Source: Planococcus citri
Taxonomy: Eukaryota; Arthropoda; Insecta; Hemiptera; Pseudococcidae
Assembly (NCBI RefSeq): GCF_950023065.1
Contig: NC_088679.1
Span: 63,488,001-63,552,000, forward strand
Length of the DNA: 64,000 bases
Direction of reading: 5' to 3'
The position numbers were made by a program, and so were the translations under genes. The notes under the pieces were generated by a model. That model did not search any database. It saw nothing but the letters and a program-made list of their open reading frames with translations, and was not told the origin of the DNA. Positions 1-12,000 of this stretch are shown one piece after another. Every line of letters starts with the position of its first letter. The first letter of the stretch is position 1.

Positions 1-2011
1 AGCTATGAAATAATGATCACTATCCTTCGTCTACAAAGTTTGACCCCAAAGCTTCCTCCTCCTTCCCTCCTTCCTGTTTCTTAAAATCTATGTAAATCTA
101 AATTTTGAAAAAAAAAAACGAGTTTTTTATTTCTCGAAACATTATTAGCAGTAAGTATGAAGCACAGTGAAGTTGATCTATATTGTCATTTTCAGCACTT
201 CATAAATTCACAGTTCATTTTTGTCAAGTTGAAGAGCTCTCGAAAGGATGAATCCTTTAAAAACATGATAATTTTGTAATTTTCTCCTAAAAATGGTATA
301 ATTGAACAATCAATGTAGAATTATATGTATTATGCGACAGTGGGCACCGAAATGTTCCAATTTTTCAATCTTTCGAACTCTCGCTGGTTGGAGGAGAGGT
401 TAGCCATTGACGTAAAAATTTTTAAAATTAATCCTACGTCCTGTTGATGTCATCTGATCATAATTTTTTGCAAGGCTGTATCGAATTATTCGAATTTCAA
501 AAAAGAAGAAAAAAAATTGAAAAATAGAACACTCTAAAGCTTATTTTTTGCACGAAGGAGGAAGGGAGACTTGATGAAACATTATAAAATATTAGTTGAA
601 CTAAATATGGACCACTTACTCTTTGCTCTCTTGATATAATACATGATTTAGAAAATTAGAAAGATTTTCTGATCGAAATGAATAAAAGTAATCATTCTTG
701 TTTCATTCAGAAAAAGGAACTAGGAATGGGTTAAACTTCCTCTAATACTTGAAATACATGTTCAAAAGAAAAAAGGTATAAAGTAAAAAAAAAAATTGAA
801 AATTAAAAAGGGGTTATTGTGTGACGTTGTCTGCAAAAATGCTCAAATATAAATTCAAATTCCTCACATGAAAGTAAAAAATTTCGCTATTTTTATTCCC
901 AAAATGTCGCTTGGGGGCTCCGAAAAACGCCATGGGAGAGAATTTTTCCCCTTTAGCACCCCTCAGACCAAACTGGACTGTTTCTTACAAAAAATGTGGC
1001 AGAAATGTAGTCAGAAATTTGGTTTATAGGAATTCAATCAGTAGCTATATTTTTTTCAGTGGAAGAGTTCATATTTTTATCCATTTAATGGCATACCTAT
1101 GCAGTATGCACTAATTTGATACCAAGTTGTGGAAATAGTTTTGATCAGAGGTTTCTTGCTGTTGGTCACATGCATGATGCAACGCAAATCTTCCTTTTAA
1201 AACTAAAAATCACGTACATAGAATATGAAAGCTGCTTTCAAATATCACTTGAGAATTATTCACTTGAAGAACCACGAATTCGAACACTTCATTAAGAACT
1301 TTTCTACATGAATAAGACCATTTTAGAAATGATTCGTAGACCCATTACTGTAAAAAAATGCTAAAGATAAGATCATTGAGAATGCAGACGTTTGAAAGAC
1401 TTCTCAAAAATACTTCTACTCTAAGCAAAGTCGTGATAACACTAGAAGTAAGGAACTAGACCCAAGGTCTGGAAGTACACCATTTTTAGTTGTAATATAG
1501 GAAGGAATTTTATAGGACTACATTTATTAATAATACCACCAATTTACTCTATTTTTTTTACCTCATACTTATCTTAATACGTAAAGTGAACATATTCACA
1601 CGAATCTTTTGAATTCCACCTCATTATAAGACTGAAATGAAAAAATCACATCACCGTCAAAACTACAAAATCTGTAACCAAAAGTGGCGTATTTCTATAC
1701 CGGGGTCTAGTTCCATAACAGAAGATATGGCAAATAATGGGCAGGTAATCGACCCTCGCAAAAGCGTATTTTCAACATTATTGAAGTAGGAATAGGTACT
1801 ACAATATCGCCGGCAGTTAGGCACCTTCTCGTATATTTCATGTTCTTCATACATACTATTTACTGCTGATAATGTTTCGAGAAATAAAAAACTCGTTTTT
1901 TTTTCAAAATTTAGATTTACATAGATTTTAAGAAACAGGAAGGAGGGAAGGAGGAGGAAGCTTTGGGGTCAAACTTTGTAGACGAAGAATAGTGATCATT
2001 ATTTCATAGCT
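1..2011. mobile_element. Non-autonomous element with ~155-bp terminal inverted repeats
   Basis: The first ~155 bases, starting AGCTATGAAATAATGATCAC, reappear as reverse complement at about 1858-2011 with only a few mismatches. The interior has no credible coding sequence, so this looks like a non-autonomous DNA transposon. The left end coincides with the window edge, so the outer boundary and any target duplication on that side cannot be seen. The terminal repeats contain a purine-rich GGAAGGAGGGAAGG tract. The superfamily is not determined. Confidence 0.65.
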
Positions 2012-3094
2012 ATACGAGTACCTATCTTACTATGAAAAATTTCAGTATATGGAAGAAAGTTAAAACCATTGAAAATACAACCAAAAATGGGTACCAAATT
2101 TTGAACAGATGGAAGGGAGGGGATGGAACAGGGGTACAAAGGATGCGGTAAGTGGTTTTTTTACATTGCAAGTTCAACTTGAAGGTTAGCAGTGAAAACC
2201 GCATAAGAATAACTGAATTACAGCCAAAGTTGTGTGTTCCTAATTATTTGAGTAAAGAGTTGAGACGTGAGTGTGAGGGGAGGGTGAGTGGAAAAAATGT
2301 TTCTTAAATTCCAGGCATTAATTGCTACCTAACAAAAAAAATTGCACTCAAATAAGTGCATTACGTTAGGAAATATACGTATTTCAAATTTTGAGGGGGG
2401 TGGACTCTCTTCAAGGGTGGGGGAGGGAGGGGGTATTGATTGTTTTTCAACTACAACAATACGACAATACATATTCAACTCAAAAATTACAAAAATACAT
2501 ACCACAAGACGGGGTTTCACACCCCCTCTAGGGGGGTGGTACCTCACCCCACGGCCGGAGGGGTGGGAACATTTTCTTTTTTTAATCAGTGGTATATGCC
2601 CTTTTCAAAAATACAATGTTCCCATAGTCCCCGAAAAGTACTTACGGGCCACTTTTAGGAGCCCCCCAAGGGGAGAGCCACTGACTTAGGGTTGGGAACA
2701 TTGCATTTTTGGAACGAGGGTGGTCGTAAGTATCCATAAAATATAAAACTTTTCAGTCCCCAAACCGAAAATTTTTTTTGAACACTTTTTGGCCTATAGA
2801 ATATAGACTATCAGTGAAAAATGTGTTGCCTATGTCTTTACAAGTCAGGCAATTCATTATAATCATATTATTTGTTATTTTGTTCGTCTACCTTCTCGAA
2901 TTGTATCTATGGTTGAATTATTTCCAATGTTTCATTTATACTTTAATTAGATACCCTGTGTATATGTACTTAATCGTGTTGTTACTCGCGTAACCATAGT
3001 AACGATTCAAAAACACGTAATGATCAAGCTCAACAACTTTAAACCTAACGTGAATTATGTTTTATTTTAAAAACTCAGTGTGCAAAAAAGAATC
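2012..3094. other. Intergenic sequence upstream of BBS2
   Basis: No gene is seen here. The stretch contains G/C-run low-complexity sequence (about 2390-2560 and 2640-2670). The BBS2 5' untranslated region and promoter are presumably in the last few hundred bases. The only regulatory element I can name is the X-box, listed separately. Confidence 0.5.
2990..3003 (+). promoter_or_regulatory. X-box (RFX/DAF-19 binding site) upstream of BBS2
   Basis: The sequence reads GTAACC-AT-AGTAAC, which fits the X-box consensus GTNRCC-(0-3 nt)-RGYAAC at every fixed position. It ends 91 nt before the BBS2 start codon. RFX-family factors (DAF-19 in C. elegans) are known to drive ciliary genes, BBS genes included, through X-boxes located close upstream of the ATG. 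The position and the downstream gene both support the call. Binding itself is inferred. Confidence 0.8.
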
Positions 3095-6000
3095 ATGTCG
3101 GTACCGGTATTTTCTTTTCAAATCAAGTACGATATTTTGCCTGGTCTGGTAACTGTTGGTAAATACGATGGATCTCATTCATGCCTTACGGCAGCGACAA
3201 CTGGAGTAAAAGTAAGTTACTTGTTTGTTAGTTCTAATTACCCTATCGACTTCATGTTATCATCTACTACGAGCATATTGATTATGGAATTTCATCTCAT
3301 TGAAAGGTATTAATACACAGTCCTCATAAGTACAACAATCCTGTATCCTTCTTGAACGTCAATGAAAGCGTTACCGCGATATGTGCGGGACGCCTGAACC
3401 CAGATGAAGATAAAGATATCCTAGTGATCGGTAGTGCCTCCAGTATCCTCGCTTATCATGTTGATAACAACAGCGAATTGTTTTACAAAGAGGTGAGTTT
3501 ATACTTTAGTTTGCACGATATAAGCTCCAAACTGACAACACGGTCCTTTTTCGCTTGGACCTGCGCAGATAGGTATTAAATTCAGGATCATTAATATTAT
3601 AGGTACCTGATGGAGTAACAGCAATCACGATCGGCTGGTTAGAAAGCTTTCCAACGCCAGTGCTGATCATCGGAGGGAATTGTTCGATTCAAGGATTCGA
3701 TTGGCAGGGACATGATGTTTATTGGACCGTTACAGGAGACAATGTGAGATCATTGGCTTTGGTCGATATTAACCAAGATAGTTTGAACGAGGTAAGCCAT
3801 TCAAACATATTGAGATGAGGGGGTTGAAGATTAAAAAAATTGAATTACAACCTTTATTAGTTGATTGTAGGTTCGGATGATTATGAAATACGTGTCTTCA
3901 AAGAAGAAAACATCGTTCACGAGATGACTGAAACCGAATCTATCGTCGCTCTAGTTGGATATAAAGAGAATAAATTTGCTTACGCTTTGTCCAATGGCAC
4001 CGTTGGAATGTATGAGAAAATATACAGACTTTGGAGAGTGAAGGTATATAAAGCAGGCAACTACAGATTATTTTTTGAACATTGGTATATCTGAATTCAG
4101 TATTCACATGATCAGAATATTTTTTACGTAGTCCAAAAATACAGTCCAATGTTTGGGAAGTTACGATCTCGATGGTGACGGAAATGATGAACTGATAACG
4201 GGATGGTCAAACGGGAAAATCGATGCTAGAAATAGTAAAACTGGTGAAATAATATTCAAAGATGTTTTTGCTCATGGCGTTGCCGGTATTGTATCTGGAG
4301 ATTATAGACGAGCTGGTAGAAATCAGTTGATTGTGGTGTCGCAAAGTGGCGAAGGTGAGAATAAAAATTATTATTATTTATTTATTTATTTTTTTAAATG
4401 GTACCTATAAATTACTTTTTGTGAATACATTTTACTCACAGTGAAAGGTTACGATGCTACCAGTCTTCAAAAAGATTTAAAAATCCAAACAGATTTACTG
4501 AGAGAATTATTTTTGAGGAAACAAGCTCTTCTAGCGGAATTGAAAAATTATAATACTACTTCTCTTTCGACTCCAGGTATTCCAGTAAGTTGAAATATGA
4601 GTTGAATCATTATCATAAATTCTTCATAGTTTAACTGATAGTGAAAATTAGCATATTAAATGTTGTTGAGAATTGAAAAAAAAAAAATGAAAAATGTTCC
4701 GATGTTAGGAAACAATTTGTGGACTTGTGGGATAAATTTCAAATTAAATATCCTAAAGAATATTTAGAAAAGGATCTTGAACGTTGAAATCGTTGTATTC
4801 AGAATTCAGATATCTAAGTCTTTCATTCAAAAAAGAACAAAAAAGTCTGATTAAAAAAATGTGAACACTTTTTCTCTGTTCAAACGAAGATTAAGAATTG
4901 TTTTAAAAAATAAAATAAAAAACTATCGTTTTTACTCCTTAAATGTTACAGATACGCAATTTTATTAACATGATACTCAACGATTTTTTCAAGGGTAAAA
5001 CCAGTAGGCAATTGTGTATTCAAAATATCCTCTTAACATGAGAGGAACCATCCAACCTTCATAATTATAGTCCGGCATATGGCAATAGGAGTAATTGCAC
5101 CCCCCCCCCACGGGCCGATCCTCTGGGACAACATTTTTCTCAATGGGGACATCCTAAGGAACATCCATTTTGATTGACAGGTCAGCCGAAATCGCAGATT
5201 TTGCGTTTTAATATAGGACTTGCACGATCTTTTTCAAACTTTACAAAGGTAGATCGAAAGATCATGCAAAAATTTATCACCTGTCAAAATTTCGAGTGCT
5301 AAAGTGCGTTTTTCGATTTTTGGTGAATTTTTGAAAATCGAAATTAGGCCAAAAATGAGGAAAAAATCAAAATTTTACCAAATTGACCAAGAAAGCTAAA
5401 ATTTGGGATATACCCTATTTTCGACTTGCCGAATCGATTGGAAACGGTTTCAACCCGTTTTGAGCAGTTCTGGAGCCTCCAGCAGATTTTTGAAACTCGG
5501 AATTCCCACAAAATTCCATCAAACTGGGAGTTGTAAAGCTAAAATTTATTCTAAAAACTAATTTCAATACGCTACGAAGCATTGCAAGTGAATTTCAAGT
5601 CGTTTTGGATCCTCCAGCGACTTTTTGAAAATTCCTAAAGCCTCCAGCAGATTTTTGAAACTTTAAATTTTCACAAAATTTCATCAAATGAAGATGGAAA
5701 GCTGAAATTTACTCTACACTCCAATTTTAACACCCTCTGAAGACGACTTCAAGTGGGTTCAAGTCATTTTAGGGCCTCCAGCGACTTTTTCAAAAATTAC
5801 TGGAACCTCCGGTAGATTTTTGGAACATGAAATTTTTCCAACATTAATTTATAAAATGGAGTTGGCCAGTTGAAATTTACTTCGCAGACGACATGGTGGT
5901 TTCAAACGGTTCTGAAGCTTCCAGTTACTTTTAGGAAATTTTAATTTTCCAAAAAAACGTCATACAACCTTTCAAAAAGTTGCTGGAGGCTCCAAAACGA

Positions 6001-9000
6001 CTTGAAATTCACCAGCAGTCAACTTCGTAGCGTATTGAAATTAGTTTGTAGAATGAATTTCGACTCTCCATCTTAGTTTGATGATATTTTGGGGAAATTT
6101 CAAGTTTCAAAAATCTACTGGAGGCTCCAGTAATTTTCAAAAAAGTCGTTGGATGCTCTAAAATGACTTGAAATCCACCAGAAGTCGTTTTCAGAGGGTG
6201 TTAAAATTGGAGTGTAGAGTAAATTTCAGCTTCCCATCTTCATTTTGATGAAATTTTGTAAAAATTTAAAGTTTCAAAAATCTGCTGGAGGCTTTAGGAA
6301 TTTTCAAAAAGTCGCTGAAGGATCCAAAACAACTTGAAATTCACTTGCAATTCTTCGTAGCGTATTGAAATTAGTTTTTAGAATAAATTTTAGCTTTACA
6401 ACTCCCAGTTTGATGGAATTTTGTGGGAATTCCGAGTTTCAAAAATCTGCTGGAGGCTCCAGAACTGCTCAAAACGGGTTGAAACCGTTTCCAATCGATT
6501 CGGCAAGTCGAAAATAGGGTATATCCCAAATTTCAGCTTTCTTGGTCAATTTGGTAAAATTTTGATTTTTTCCTCATTTTTGGCCTAAATTCGATTTTCA
6601 AAAATTCACCAAAAATCGAAAAACGCACTTTAGCACTCGAAATTTTGACAGGTGATAAATTTTTGCATGATCTTTCGATCTACCTTTGTAAAGTTTGAAA
6701 AAGATCGTGCAAGTCCTATATTAAAACGCAAAATCTGCGATTTCGGCTGACCTGTCAATCAAAATGCCCGCCATTTTGTAAGTAAGGCCAACTTTTTTTT
6801 TGGCAACTTTGCATTAAAATGTTCCTTAGGATGTCCCCTTTAAGAAAAATGTTGTCCCAGATGATCGGCGGGGGGGGGGGGGGGTGAAATTACTCCTATT
6901 GTCATATGCCGAACTAATAGTTTCGTTTTTCTACTATAAAAATGATGCATGCGACTGTTGATTGATACATATTTTTCAGGCAAATACTCGACTTGTTACT
7001 GAAATCAGCGCATCGTCGGAAAATGATAAATTTCCAGTAAGTTTACGATTTCCTTTATTTTGGTACATCTTACGAGTACCTATACCCACCCGTGTAATTT
7101 TATTTACGAATGGTCATCGAGTTTTCCTTTCGCAGAAAAGCCACGTCCTCTTATCACTCTCAACAAACAACATGACAGTTTTAAAGGCAGCTACGATATT
7201 CGCCGAAGGTATATTTGAAGGAGAAACTCTAGTCATTCATCCTCCGTCTCCTGATATATCATCGGTGCTTGATGTAGCATTGTATCCTCCAAAAGATACT
7301 CCACTGGATATTCATATCAGAGTAATACAATAAAGTACCATTATTCGTTCAAGTTCACTCCTTCGGAAGGTCGAAAGCTAAATTTTTTGTGTACAATGTC
7401 ACAGGCTTTTGTTGGAAACGATGCGAATAGCGAACAATACCACGTATTCGAGTTAACCAGACAACTTCCAAGATTTTCCATGTATTTACTTGTTCCTTAT
7501 TCTGGAATAGATGATCCTACCAGTTATGTTACTTTTCAATTAGTTGAACGGATCCAAAGAGTGAGTCATCAATCCAACAATCTATCACATAACTTGTTGG
7601 AAGTGTTTCTAAAATCATTATTAATTCGTTTTTCATAGTTGGATATTTGGCTAAACCATCATTTTCTTCTCCCGAGTATAATTCCGGTGAAGATTATCGG
7701 CGAAAACGAATGGAAAATAGGTATAAAGTCATTACGAGATGGTTCCGTTATAAATATGAAATACGTATCCGGAATAATGACCCTGATTACCGAAAATATT
7801 GGCCTAGCAGCTGACGTAATTCAGTCACTGGCTAGTTATTTGAATATCGATAAAATGGAGGTAGGTTGAAGTTATACGTTTTACAGTATAGGTTTGCAAA
7901 AACAATCCAAATCTATGATGTATGTACCCATATTACTCGTCGTTTTTTGACCTTTGTTTTTGAACATCCGACTTGACCTTTAATAAGTTTAAAATTAAAA
8001 TTGTATACCTATTACGTAGGTAGATGCGATAATACACTTTCCACGAATTTTTCATCTCATTGCATACCTAAGTACTTACCTATAATGTACCTAATTTTCA
8101 GTCTTTCGCGCAATTTCCAACTGTTTTCGATGACGTTGAAAAAATCCTATCCGAGATAACCAGTTTGCAGCAAAATACATCCAAGATGTCAGCAATGGTG
8201 GCCGATAATGCAGCATTAATACGCAGTTTAATCGTACAAGGCGAAGATGCGAGGATTATTATGCATTGGTGAGCATCGAGCATGAGCTAGAAAAACCATA
8301 CAAGGAAGGAGCTTCTTTTGAAATTAATTTTTTTTAATTGATCGCAGGAAAGATATGAGGGAATGTTATTCGCAACTGTATAAAGTTAACGAGGAGATGT
8401 TACGTAATCATAGATTATATTGCAGTAATCACGAACAATTGCTCGGTATTTTGAGAAAATTAAATCTCATTATACAACATGCATCTAGATTAAGAGGTGG
8501 GTAGATATTTTGTTTTCATTTTTAAAGTGCACCTATGCAGGAAATTGATGAGTCAACAAAAGGACGTTGAAAGAATTTTTAGATTTATTTTTCTTCGATT
8601 ATTTTCTAATGTTGGTAGTTTTTTGACTAACCTTTTCGTTTACAAAAGAGTACCCTCGGATAAGATAGGCAAAATGCCCTTAACTTCGGATTTCGATGAA
8701 ACTCACAGTGTATGTTTAGTACCCCCAAAAAAATTTGGAACCCATAGCCCGCTCCCCGCCCCATCCCCCACAGCCAGGGGGGGCCAAAAAACACGTTTTT
8801 CAGGGGGAAAATTCTGCATCAGCGAGTAATTGAGATAAATTTATTCTGTAAACGAATATAGTTAGAGGATACATGGGGGTACTTCCCTGAATTTTTTCAG
8901 AATTTTTCATCGCATGGGGGGAGAAGGAGCGATAAAAGAAAACTTTAAATCGACATTACTCCGGAACGAAAAAATATACCAAAACGATTTTTTCGTCAAA

Positions 9001-12000
9001 TTTGTATCATTAGGTCTACTTTCTATAGAGATCATCACTCGGTCATTTGGAGTGGTGGGTCAAGCTCAAAAGCTCAAAAAACTCTCAAAAAAAAACACGT
9101 GTTTTACGTTTTTCTCCAAAAATATGGACAAATGGCGAAAATCGAAGCGAACCAAGTTGTTCAGCGTGAAATTTTACCTCAAAATGTGTACATAATTAAA
9201 AATTCATTTATACCGCGCGATCATAAAACTACACGCGCAGAAGTATTTTTGCTTATATCAAGATAGCTGAAAGAGTATTCCTGGGTAAAATAGGTGAAAT
9301 GCCCCTGTCCTCGGATTTTTGAAACTTTGATGAATTATCGTTGGGTATACCTCTAACAAAAATGTTGGAGCCAAAAAAAATTCCCCCCACCGCACCTCCT
9401 TTGCTCACAATAGCGAAAAAACACTTGGGGGGGATCATGCTGCAACGAGTTTTGAAAAAAAAAATACATATGGAGGAGACAATATAGTGAAAGTACATAC
9501 ATATTTGAGATTCAGCGTCGATCTATGCTATTTCCGTCAAAATCCAAGGGCACTTATAGGGTTCAACTGAGCGATTGAAAAGGAGGGGTATCGATAAGGC
9601 CATTTTTTGGCCCCAGACAGTTATCGACTGAACCACTCTTAAATTGTTGTAATAAATGCCCCAAATACGAATCCGTGGTTATTTGACCCAAAATGACCAT
9701 TTTTTGGGCTCCAGGGGTCCCCAAAGTTGCGAATTTCCATTTTCGACCCTCGGGGGCAGAAATTCGGGGAGTTTTAATTTTTGGAAAATTTTGGAACCAC
9801 CATTTTGAACCCACCCCTTTGAACCCCGCTAAAAAGCTTTTTACAGTTCATTATTATTTGAAAGACCTCCATCCTACCAAATTTTCAGCTCAATAAAAAT
9901 TTTCGCTGGTACATCCAATTTTCCAATTTTTTGTAATTTGGATTTTTTGGGAACCCCTGGATAGCTGGAAACCTGCGATTTGCGCCAAACGTAACGTTTT
10001 GAAGTATATATTCAATTAACCAGATGAAAAAGTTTAATTAAGCTCCGTGTACATTTGTAATTTTGAACCCTTTTTTCAGAGCCCTCCATTTTAGGAACCC
10101 CTGAAAAAGACGATTATGCATATTTTTTCAAATAAATTGAAGAATTTACATTTGGAAAACACTAGCAAGAGCTCGATAATTTTTCACATGATTTTACCAA
10201 TAATTTTCAAAATTGAGCTTTTTTGGGCCAAATTCTGAGATTTTACTTCGTTGAAATCATGAAAACGTGATTTTAACGTTTTTTCGAAGAGTAAAATCTC
10301 AGAATTTGGCCCAAAAAAGCTCAATTTTGAAAGTTATGGGTAAAATCGAGTGAAAAATTATCGAGCTCTTGCTAGTGTGTTCCAAATGTAAATTCTTTAA
10401 TTTATTTGAAAAAATATGCATATATAATCGTCTTTTTCAGGGGTTCCTAAAATGGAGGGCTCTGAAAAAAGGGTTGAAAATTACAAATGTACACGGAGCT
10501 TAATTAGGTAAACTTTTTCATCTGGTTAATTGAATATATACTTCAAAACGTTACGTTTGGCGCAAATCGCAGGTTTCCAGCTATCCAGGGGTTCCCAAAA
10601 AATCCAAATTACAAAAAATTGGAAAATTGGATGTACCAGCGAAAATTTTTATTGAGCTGAAAATTTGGTAGGATGGAGGTCTTTCAAATAATAATGAACT
10701 GTAAAAAGCTTTTTAGCGGGGTTCAAAGGGGTGGGTTCAAAATGGTGGTTCCAAAATTTTCCAAAAATTAAAACTCCCTGAATTTCTGCCCCCGAGGGTC
10801 GAAAATGGAAAAATTTTCCCGTATCATGTTTAACGGGTTCAAGCAGATATTTTACGCCAAAAAAGTTTTTAAAAATAATACTCAGTGGTTCCAAACATTC
10901 TTTTTTTATTCGCAACTTTGGGGACCCCTGGAGCCCAAAAAATGGTCATTTTGGGTCAAATAACCACGGATTCGTATTTGGGGCATTTATTACAACAATT
11001 TAAGAGTGGTTCAGTCGATAACTGTCTGGGGCCAAAAATGGCCTTATCGATACCCCTCCTTTGTTGATCTTTTTTTGCACGGGGGGGGGGGGGGGGTATT
11101 GGTGGTTAGTGTTTTGAAAATATTTACTTCGCAAATGTTTCGCTACAATGACGAAAAAATATTGAAAGATATATTTCTGAGACTGAGGAAATATTTTGAA
11201 ACGCAGTGATGCCAATATTTTAGGCTTCAAAAAATCGAGAAATACTGCAAAAATCCTAAATTTTTGGTAATTTTTCGAAATTGGCAATAACAATTATAAT
11301 TAATAGCATAGAATGGACGCAGAATCTCAAATAATTTCATTTGGGACTGGGACGTCATTTTTCTCAAAACAAATTGGGTACAGGGGCTACAGTGAAAAAA
11401 AAACACGGTTTTTTCAGAATACCCCAACTTTGGGGGCCCATTTTTTCTTTTTCGGGAACTTCTAGAGCTAGAATTTTTCTGTACAACTTTTTCAACTCAA
11501 AATGACAATTTTTGCTGAAACTGGTAAAAATTCTCTGTTTGTTTTTTTTTTTTCGCGATCCACCCAATCTACTACATACAGGGTGCCCAGAAATATCGAG
11601 TACCCCTAAGAAAGTTTTTCATTAAAAACATTATAGGTTGGCAACGTGAAATAGATGCATATGATTGGTGGAATGTTATCTCTCCAGTCCAACAACCAAT
11701 CGTGTGCTATCATTATTACTCGTATCATTCACTGTGACCAACCAAAGTATTTTAGTAGAAAACTTTTTTATGGGTAATCGATATTTCTGGGCACCCTGTA
11801 TGTACTTAGTAGGTAACACACATAGAAATTTAATTCTCAACACCAAAAAGAAACCTTTCTGATAGTTTTGAGTTAGATACTATGTACTTGAAAATTACTC
11901 GTAATTCAAGAAAATCTAATTTTTGGGCTACCCCTCCCCCAATATGACCGTTAGGAAGATCCAACTGCAAATCAAACTTCATATTCGTGTTCAGAGAGTT

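Noticed and set aside
9693..10915. Matching open frames (for example GVLIFGKFWNHHFEPTPLN) on opposite strands
   Set aside because: They come from the two arms of one palindrome; there is no start context, splice site or recognised motif.
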